From HGM04593 sp964470845 (GTDB taxonomy: Bacteria; Bacteroidota; Bacteroidia; Bacteroidales; Bacteroidaceae), in NCBI GenBank assembly GCA_964470845.1, contig CAYYEL010000070.1, positions 1 through 11,366 on the forward strand: 11,366 bases of DNA, given 5' to 3'. The translations under genes and the position numbers were made by a program. This document shows, piece by piece, positions 7,156 to 11,366 of the stretch (position 1 is the first letter of the stretch; each line of letters starts with the position of its first letter). The notes under the pieces were generated by a model. That model was not told where the DNA came from and searched no databases. It saw nothing but the letters and a program-made list of their open reading frames with translations.

Positions 7156-8328
7156 TTAGCTCATAAATTTCTTTGTGAGCCAGCGTCGAACAGGCTCGTC
7201 GTAGAGTTTCAAACAAGCGTATGCGAGAGTGATATTTATTGCAAACACCATAATGACAACCTGCCACGTCTCGCCCAGTGTGTAGAGTTTGTTCTCAATC
7301 AACCAAGCGTAGAACAGGTACATAACAGGATAGTGTACAATGTAAAGAGGATACGAAATATCACCTAAGAATTTGCATACTTTTGTCGATGCAACGTCAG
7401 TGGTGCTTCCCGATGCTGCCAGCCACACGATGGCAGGGAATACCAATAATATACACATAAACTCGTAAAGGCCGTTAAGGCTTATATTGCCGTTTTTTGT
7501 AAATGCGGACACCGAGAATAGTGCAAAGAGTACAATTATTGAAATCCAGAATATTCCGGGTATCTTAACGGGCTTGAAATTACGTGCCATCAACATACCA
7601 AGCGAGAAGGGGAACATCATTCTCAGCAAGCCACCGAAAAAGTTAGCCGAGTCTATTGTCCAGCCGATACCAATCATATCGTAGCCCGACACGTCGGCAA
7701 TAACAAACCACGCCCACACAACGCCCAACAAGGCTGTCAGAATAGTCAGCGCCTTGTTGCTTAGACGGCGCACGATAAGCGCATATATTATATTACCTAT
7801 ATACTCGAAGAAGAGCGACCAGCTTGGGCCGTTCAGAGGGAACATTTCGCCGTTGCCGCGCACCTCGTACGAGGCTCCGGGATAGGCGGGAATAAAGAGC
7901 ATCGTAAGCACAAGAGCCACTATTGTCCACGAGAGGGGTGTGGGGCTTCCGTCCCATTTTACGCCTCCTTGAATGAGGAATGTGATGAGGCCTATTATTG
8001 CTCCCATTATGAGCATAGGGTGCAGACGTATGAGGCGGCGTTTGAAGAAACTGCCCAGTGTGAGGCGGTTTTTGCTGCCGGCCTGCCAACGACCATCGTA
8101 GGCATAGCTGATTACAAAACCCGAGAGCATAAAAAAGAAATCTACTCCCAAATGTCCGTGGTTAAAGACGTCGATTGCTGTTCCCTCGGCAAAGGCGTAG
8201 CCCTCGAATACGTGGTACCAAACAACCATTAGCGCTGCCGCACCACGCAGACCATCGAGCAGGGCATAGTGGGGCTTACTATCGGCAAATGCAGCCGATG
8301 CTGTTGTGAGATTTTTTGTTTCTGACAT
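7156..8328 (-). CDS. Acyltransferase family 3 membrane protein (OafA/YrhL type)
   Basis: The protein has 390 residues from the ATG at 8328. The N-terminal motif LDGLRGAAALMVVWYH (24-39) contains the R28-x10-H39 pair essential in family 3 acyltransferases. It is followed by GHLGVDFFFMLSGF (58-71) and the basic FFKRRLIRLHP (94-104), both typical. About ten hydrophobic segments follow, ending in SYPLYIVHYP and a basic C-terminus. Members transfer O-acyl groups (often acetyl) to surface polysaccharide, peptidoglycan or small molecules; the substrate cannot be read from sequence. The same frame is open to a TTG at 8412, but that codon sits inside a perfect -7 promoter box (8410-8417), so the ATG at 8328 is the real start, with a leader near 75 bases. 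The gene stands alone: own promoter, terminator at 7098-7132, Crp-like gene upstream on the same strand. Confidence 0.93.
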   Translation of the reverse strand: MSETKNLTTASAAFADSKPHYALLDGLRGAAALMVVWYHVFEGYAFAEGTAIDVFNHGHLGVDFFFMLSGFVISYAYDGRWQAGSKNRLTLGSFFKRRLIRLHPMLIMGAIIGLITFLIQGGVKWDGSPTPLSWTIVALVLTMLFIPAYPGASYEVRGNGEMFPLNGPSWSLFFEYIGNIIYALIVRRLSNKALTILTALLGVVWAWFVIADVSGYDMIGIGWTIDSANFFGGLLRMMFPFSLGMLMARNFKPVKIPGIFWISIIVLFALFSVSAFTKNGNISLNGLYEFMCILLVFPAIVWLAASGSTTDVASTKVCKFLGDISYPLYIVHYPVMYLFYAWLIENKLYTLGETWQVVIMVFAINITLAYACLKLYDEPVRRWLTKKFMS

Positions 8329-8409
8329 TTTGTGTATTTTTTTAATGATTATTCTCGAAAAACTATGGTCGATTGAGAGTAGTCTCCCTCTGCCGACAAA
8401 TTTCGATTG

Positions 8410-8417
8410 CAAAGTTA
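8410..8417 (-). promoter_or_regulatory. Bacteroides-type -7 box for the acyltransferase gene
   Basis: The minus strand reads TAACTTTG, a perfect match to TAnnTTTG, followed by C as is common. A T-rich stretch (ATTTTTAT) sits about 14 to 22 bases upstream where a degenerate -33 element is expected. It lies between the Crp-like gene stop (8458) and the acyltransferase ATG (8328), implying a 5' leader of about 75 bases. Confidence 0.7.
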
Positions 8418-8438
8418 CAAAATGCCTTATTATAAAAA

Positions 8439-8454
8439 TTTGCTTAAAAGCAAA
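8439..8454 (-). terminator. Possible weak intrinsic terminator of the Crp-like gene
   Basis: Immediately after the TAA of the Crp-like gene the minus strand forms TTTGCT-TTTA-AGCAAA, a six- to seven-pair stem, followed by TTTTTAT. The stem is short and AT-rich, but the position right after a stop codon and the U-tract fit a terminator. It also separates this gene from the acyltransferase promoter at 8410-8417. Confidence 0.35.
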
Positions 8455-8457
8455 AAA

Positions 8458-9021
8458 TTATTTACCCGACCTTATCCGACTGAGGGTGTATATTGATATT
8501 CCTAAAAATTCGGCAACATATTTTAGCTTTATTCTATTAAGCAGCCCGGGGAAGCGTTGCAAAAAACAGTTGTACCGCTCACGTGGCGATAGTTGCAAAC
8601 GCTCGACGAAAATGTGGCTCAAGAGGCAGTTAACATCCTGATGCACAATGCGTCCCCAATTGGCAATGTCGATATACTTCTCGTAAAGCTCGTTCAGACG
8701 CTCGATGGTAATTGTGTATATTACGCAGTCGGTGAGCGTCTCGACACTCTCGACCGAGGGCTTATTGTGATAGAGTGAGTACATTCCGAATGTAATATCA
8801 CCCTCTTGGCTGAACCACGTGGTTGTATCGACCCCATCCTTATGGAATATGGAGCGTGTAACCCCTTGCTCAATAAAATATACATTGTGGTCGGTTACTC
8901 CCGACTGCACAATGCAGTGGTTCTTGGGGTAGTGCACCAGATGAAGCTCTTTTTGAAGAACTTGCAGTGCCTCGTCCGAGACAGGGTGATACTCTCTTAT
9001 TTTGCGTATGATGTTCTCCAT
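8458..9021 (-). CDS. Crp/Fnr-family transcriptional regulator
   Basis: This 187-residue protein has a cyclic-nucleotide-binding-like beta barrel (about residues 20-110, with the family turn GVTDHNVYFIEQG at 41-53), a long dimerisation helix, and a C-terminal HTH. The HTH region reads KYVAEFLGISIYTLSRIRSG (167-186), matching the Crp-type recognition helix pattern (LGI..xxLSRIR). The cAMP phosphate-binding cassette is not recognisable, and there is no N-terminal FNR-type iron-sulfur cysteine cluster, so the ligand is unknown. The frame continues upstream to 9177, but that extension crosses the opposite-strand peptidase gene and the promoter. The ATG at 9021 gives the typical family start (MENIIRKI). 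A perfect -7 box ends seven bases before the ATG, and a 15-bp palindrome covers both, suggesting autoregulation. The peptidase gene diverges from it. Confidence 0.93.
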   Translation of the reverse strand: MENIIRKIREYHPVSDEALQVLQKELHLVHYPKNHCIVQSGVTDHNVYFIEQGVTRSIFHKDGVDTTTWFSQEGDITFGMYSLYHNKPSVESVETLTDCVIYTITIERLNELYEKYIDIANWGRIVHQDVNCLLSHIFVERLQLSPRERYNCFLQRFPGLLNRIKLKYVAEFLGISIYTLSRIRSGK

Positions 9022-9034
9022 ATTTGGCAAATAT
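9020..9034. promoter_or_regulatory. Palindrome over the start codon and -7 box of the Crp-like gene (candidate operator)
   Basis: ATATTTG-G-CAAATAT is a perfect 15-base inverted repeat. It covers two bases of the start codon and nearly all of the -7 box at 9028-9035 of the Crp-like gene. A protein bound here would block transcription start directly. Crp/Fnr proteins bind palindromes and often control themselves, so self-repression is a reasonable guess, but the half-site does not match the classical CRP or FNR consensus. Confidence 0.45.
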
Positions 9035-9035
9035 A
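9028..9035 (-). promoter_or_regulatory. Bacteroides-type -7 box for the Crp-like gene
   Basis: The minus strand reads TATATTTG followed by CC, a perfect TAnnTTTG. It ends only six bases before the ATG at 9021. Transcription in Bacteroides usually starts a few bases after this box, so the mRNA would have almost no leader. No convincing -33 TTTG is visible at the usual distance. Confidence 0.65.
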
Positions 9036-9078
9036 CTGTTTTTTTGTCGAGTGGGCTCTCTGTTTGCGCCAAAATTGT

Positions 9079-9086
9079 TATCTTAG
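9079..9086 (+). promoter_or_regulatory. Possible -7 box for the peptidase gene
   Basis: TATCTTAG followed by C matches TAnnTTTG at seven of eight positions. It ends eight bases before the ATG at 9095. A TTTG at 9063-9066 is closer than the usual -33 spacing. It is the best plus-strand candidate in the 73-base divergent region. Confidence 0.4.
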
Positions 9087-9094
9087 CCCCGATT

Positions 9095-9841
9095 ATGGAA
9101 CAATTTCTGCAAATACTACAAAGTGTTACTGTTAACAGCCGCGACGACGGTGAGCACTTTACCGATACAACCCGCATTGAAGCAATAGAAAAAATACTTG
9201 CCCAAAGCAGTTATGAATTACTGCACAAGGGACGTTTGTCGTTGCTCTATGGCAAGCGTCATCCACGAGAAGGCGAGAGGGTAGTGCTTGTCTCCTCGCA
9301 CATCGACAGTCTGTTTACACAATGCTTTTGTGTCGAGAAGGGCGATTTTCTGCACGGCACATTCGATAATAGTTACACGAACGCTGCCGTAATTTGGAAT
9401 ATGCTGCACGGAAAGTTTGCCGATAATGTAATTGTGGCATTCACTGGAGACGAGGAGCAGGACTCGCGCGGCGCAGTCGAGGCTCTTTGTACGCTTGGAC
9501 TTATGCAGTGCAACATTGCCTTTGCCATTGTACTCGACGTTACCGAAGAGGGGTGGCAGCACGAAGCGCTTTTTACCATTGAGAACGACCTTGGAATTGA
9601 TATTTTTACAGCGCATCGTTTGGTGGAGCTTTTGAAGCCCTACGATGGAAAATACTCCTACTTGCACAATGCCGAGCCCGACGAGAGTTGGGACTACGAC
9701 GAGTACGGCGTGCCCTGCTTCACACTGTGCGCTCCAATTCTTGGAGATATGCACAGCGACGAGGGTGTTTTGCTGCGAAAAGAGAGCTTCCCCGCTTATT
9801 CGGATATTATGGCACGGGTTGCCAATTCAATTTTACAATAA
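9095..9841 (+). CDS. Small M20/M28/M42-like zinc metallopeptidase
   Basis: The 248-residue protein is cytosolic (no signal peptide). The ligand pattern of co-catalytic metallopeptidases appears in order: SSH69-I-D71-S; HGTFD91-N, the bridging aspartate; TGDE120-E121, the catalytic and metal-binding glutamates; LD148-VT; and DMH220-SDEG near the C-terminus. All five metal-site positions seem present, so an active aminopeptidase or deacylase is likely. It is shorter than most M20, M28 and M42 enzymes (300-450 residues) and has no visible room for an M20 dimerisation domain. I do not recognise a named family member, so the substrate is unknown. The frame is open upstream to 9002, but that would cross the divergent Crp-like start codon and promoter; the ATG at 9095 gives a natural N-terminus (MEQFLQIL). 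It ends before the hairpin at 9856-9917. Confidence 0.85.
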   Translation: MEQFLQILQSVTVNSRDDGEHFTDTTRIEAIEKILAQSSYELLHKGRLSLLYGKRHPREGERVVLVSSHIDSLFTQCFCVEKGDFLHGTFDNSYTNAAVIWNMLHGKFADNVIVAFTGDEEQDSRGAVEALCTLGLMQCNIAFAIVLDVTEEGWQHEALFTIENDLGIDIFTAHRLVELLKPYDGKYSYLHNAEPDESWDYDEYGVPCFTLCAPILGDMHSDEGVLLRKESFPAYSDIMARVANSILQ

Positions 9842-9855
9842 TGTAAAGCCTTTTG

Positions 9856-9917
9856 TATAATATTTACAATAAAAGAGTTGCCCGGAATTTGGCAACTCTT
9901 TTATTGTAAATATTATA
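9856..9917. terminator. Bidirectional terminator with a perfect 27-bp stem
   Basis: Positions 9856-9882 and 9891-9917 are exact reverse complements of 27 bases around an eight-base loop (CGGAATTT). The core GAGTTGCC/GGCAACTC is followed on both strands by TTTTATTGT, giving a U-tract each way. It lies 14 bases after the peptidase stop and 18 bases after the nagA stop, so it ends both convergent transcripts. The stem is longer than usual because the A/U flanks also pair. Confidence 0.85.
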
Positions 9918-9940
9918 AGAAATTTAATCGGTTTCTTATA
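9914..9940 (-). repeat. Second small hairpin over the nagA stop codon
   Basis: TATAAGAAA (9914-9922) and TTTCTTATA (9932-9940) are perfect complements with a nine-base loop. The hairpin includes the nagA stop codon (9936-9938) and shares four bases with the right arm of the 27-bp stem, so the two cannot both form fully. It is AT-rich, and a function is uncertain. Confidence 0.4.
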
Positions 9941-11099
9941 TTTTGTATGTTCCCTCGACTAATTTACCCATTGCCCATACACCGCGGATATTTAATTTTT
10001 CGTCGAGAATCATAATGTCGGCGTCCTTGTCCTTCTGCAACGAACCTTTGCGGTCGTAAACATTCATAATCTTGGCGGGTGTCTCCGATGCCATACGAAC
10101 GGCGTCCTCCAAAGGAATCTCGGCTTTCTGAACAAGTGTCTGAATGAGGCGATCCATTGTGGCTACCGAGCCTGCAAGTGCTGTACGGTCGGCCAATTTG
10201 CATACGCCATCCTCGATGATTACACGGGGGTCAAATGCTGTTGTGCTGTCGCTGGCTGCGCAAGCAAGAGCATCGGTGATTACGCAAGCACGCTCAACGC
10301 CTTTAATGTGGTGAATGAGGCGCAGAATTGTGGGGGGGACGTGAATACCGTCGGCAACAACCTCAACGGTCATATCCTCGTGCAGATATATACTCTCTAC
10401 TGTACCCTCGTATTTGTACTCGCGGCGTTTGTGGAAGCCGGGCATTGCATTGTAGAAGTGTGTTGCGTGTGTGTAGCCATTCTTGTGGGCTGCGTGAATG
10501 TCGTCATACTCGGCCTGTGTGTGGGCCACTGATGCAAGAATGCCCTTTGATGTTATGTATTTACCGAATTGCATTGCGCCGGGAAGCTCGGGAGCTGCGT
10601 CCCAACGCTTGATGCAGTCCCATCTCTCGACAAGGGGAATGTATTCCTTGGGGTCGGGGTCTTTTATGTTCTCGGGAATCTGTCCGCCGGCCATTGCCAT
10701 ATTCAGATAGTGTCCTTCGAGGTGAAGACCAAGCACGGGGCTGTTGGGCTCGGCCATCAATTTTGTACAAGTCTCGGCTGCTGCCTCAATCATAGGTACT
10801 GTTGACGATGAAAGTGTGGGGAAAATACTTGTTGTTCCGTGTTTCATATGTGCTGTAATTGCACCACGGAAAGCCTCCTCGGTACCCTCCATAAAGTCGC
10901 AACCGCCACCGCCGTGAATGTGAATCTCGACACCGCCGGGCACAACGTACATACCTTTTGCATCAATAACTTCGGCGCCTATTACTGCAAGGTCGCAGTT
11001 GGTAACTTCAAGAATCTTGTTGTCTCTGATAATTACAGAACCGTCCTTCAACCAACCTTGTGGAGTAAGGATTTTTGCGTTGATAATTTGTGTAAGCAT
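9936..11099 (-). CDS. nagA: N-acetylglucosamine-6-phosphate deacetylase
   Basis: This 387-residue cytosolic amidohydrolase converts GlcNAc-6-phosphate to glucosamine-6-phosphate and acetate, a step in amino-sugar and cell-wall recycling. Amidohydrolase motifs are in order: GGVEIH60-I-H62-GGGG, the N-terminal HxH; LHLE128-G, the metal glutamate; VAH193-TQAEYDD; THATH214-FYNAMPG; ADGIHVPP (249-256), part of substrate binding; and ITD276-A, the catalytic aspartate. The end (ADIMILDEKLNIRGVWAMGKLVEG) is the usual small beta domain. Most NagA proteins have LEGP after the glutamate; here it is LEGHYLN, which I recall from one Bacteroides paralogue group. The length is typical (about 380). The ATG at 11099 gives the standard start and lies about 60 bases after the predicted transcription start. 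It stands alone between a terminator and its own promoter. Confidence 0.95.
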   Translation of the reverse strand: MLTQIINAKILTPQGWLKDGSVIIRDNKILEVTNCDLAVIGAEVIDAKGMYVVPGGVEIHIHGGGGCDFMEGTEEAFRGAITAHMKHGTTSIFPTLSSSTVPMIEAAAETCTKLMAEPNSPVLGLHLEGHYLNMAMAGGQIPENIKDPDPKEYIPLVERWDCIKRWDAAPELPGAMQFGKYITSKGILASVAHTQAEYDDIHAAHKNGYTHATHFYNAMPGFHKRREYKYEGTVESIYLHEDMTVEVVADGIHVPPTILRLIHHIKGVERACVITDALACAASDSTTAFDPRVIIEDGVCKLADRTALAGSVATMDRLIQTLVQKAEIPLEDAVRMASETPAKIMNVYDRKGSLQKDKDADIMILDEKLNIRGVWAMGKLVEGTYKI

Positions 11100-11141
11100 T
11101 TTATTTTTGTTTAGTTAGATGTTTTTTTAAACTTTTCAATG

Positions 11142-11159
11142 TAAATGTTCGCACATTTA
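11142..11159. promoter_or_regulatory. Dyad at the predicted nagA transcription start
   Basis: TAAATGT-TCGC-ACATTTA is a perfect 7-bp interrupted palindrome. It begins about seven bases downstream of the nagA -7 box, so it overlaps or directly follows the transcription start. It could be a repressor operator for amino-sugar control or a stable hairpin at the 5' end of the mRNA. The sequence alone does not decide between these. Confidence 0.4.
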
Positions 11160-11165
11160 GCTTGA

Positions 11166-11173
11166 CAAAGTTA
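11166..11173 (-). promoter_or_regulatory. Bacteroides-type -7 box for nagA
   Basis: The minus strand reads TAACTTTG, a perfect TAnnTTTG and the same octamer as ahead of the acyltransferase gene. The upstream stretch is A-rich (TTTAAAAAAG), with no clean -33 TTTG. It predicts a 5' leader of about 60 bases before the ATG at 11099. Confidence 0.7.
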
Positions 11174-11366
11174 CTTTTTTAAATTATCTCTTGAACATTT
11201 TTTTATGTTTTTTTTATTATTTTTTTATAAGATGCTGCGTCCGGGGTATAATTTGTGCTCTTGCGTGTGATAGGCTGCTCTGTTATTTTGTCGTTTGTTT
11301 GTTGCTTGTGCTGTGGAAATTAAGTAGCTCAGCAAGCGATTTCAGAATTGAATAAAGTAAACGTAA
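11174..11366. other. Right-end stretch with no recognisable gene
   Basis: The left part (about 11174-11230) is T-rich on the plus strand and probably serves as the upstream part of the nagA promoter. The rest has stops in all plus-strand frames. One minus-strand frame is open from the edge to a TAA at 11283-11285 (27 codons), too short to call. Confidence 0.5.

Noticed and set aside
9002..9094. Upstream extension of the peptidase reading frame to an ATG at 9002
   Set aside because: It would overlap the first codons of the divergent Crp-like gene and both promoters. The extra 31 residues do not resemble the rest of the family; ATG 9095 fits better.
9022..9177. Upstream extension of the Crp-like frame to 9177
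   Set aside because: It runs through the -7 box at 9028-9035 and 83 bases antisense into the peptidase gene. ATG 9021 gives the standard family N-terminus.
8420..9180. Regulator, acyltransferase and peptidase as one novel system
   Set aside because: They are neighbours, but the acyltransferase has its own promoter, the genes are on two strands, and nothing in the proteins links their activities. Only the regulator-peptidase divergence was kept as a lead.
11283..11366. Minus-strand open frame of 27 codons reaching the right edge, partly hydrophobic
   Set aside because: It could be the tail of a gene outside the window, but it is too short, shows no motif, and has a composition like the surrounding intergenic DNA.
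1..11366. CRISPR array, tRNA, rRNA, insertion sequence or prophage genes
   Set aside because: I saw no regularly spaced repeats, transposase or integrase motifs, or tRNA/rRNA-like sequence. The only repeats are the short dyads, hairpins and the one tandem 11-mer listed.

Overview
The window looks like ordinary chromosomal DNA from a member of the order Bacteroidales (Bacteroidota). Four things point there. Perfect or near-perfect matches to the Bacteroides-type -7 box (TAnnTTTG) precede several genes. Start codons lack clear Shine-Dalgarno sequences and have A-rich upstream stretches. The protein types match those common in gut Bacteroidales. TGA and TAA act as normal stops. I cannot fix the genus.

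Layout, left to right. (1) Positions 1-4573, minus strand: a tight DNA-repair operon reading sbcD, then sbcC (20-base overlap), then the first 94 codons of a UvrD/RecB-like helicase that runs off the left edge. (2) Positions 4574-4799: a 226-base divergent intergenic region with a tandem 11-bp repeat and two overlapping dyads. (3) Positions 4800-7039, plus strand: a potassium-uptake pair, trkH/ktrB-like channel followed after 5 bases by a short trkA/ktrA-like protein that keeps only the N-terminal RCK domain. (4) Positions 7040-7155: two hairpins, the larger a likely bidirectional terminator. (5) Positions 7156-8328, minus: a membrane acyltransferase of family 3 with its own promoter at 8410-8417. 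(6) Positions 8458-9021, minus: a Crp/Fnr-family regulator. (7) Positions 9095-9841, plus: a small zinc-peptidase-like protein of the M20/M28/M42 type, divergent from the regulator across 73 bases. (8) Positions 9856-9917: a hairpin with a perfect 27-bp stem between convergent genes. (9) Positions 9936-11099, minus: nagA, N-acetylglucosamine-6-phosphate deacetylase, with a clear -7 box at 11166-11173. (10) Positions 11174-11366: no convincing gene.

Functionally these are separate housekeeping or metabolic units: double-strand break and hairpin processing (SbcCD plus helicase), K+ uptake, cell-surface acylation, one regulator-peptidase pair, and amino-sugar catabolism. I found no mobile element, CRISPR array, tRNA, rRNA or obvious novel multi-gene system. 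The points most worth a second look are the single-domain TrkA, the palindrome covering the start codon and -7 box of the Crp-like gene (probably a nearly leaderless mRNA), the small uncharacterised peptidase beside it, and several unexplained short DNA repeats.
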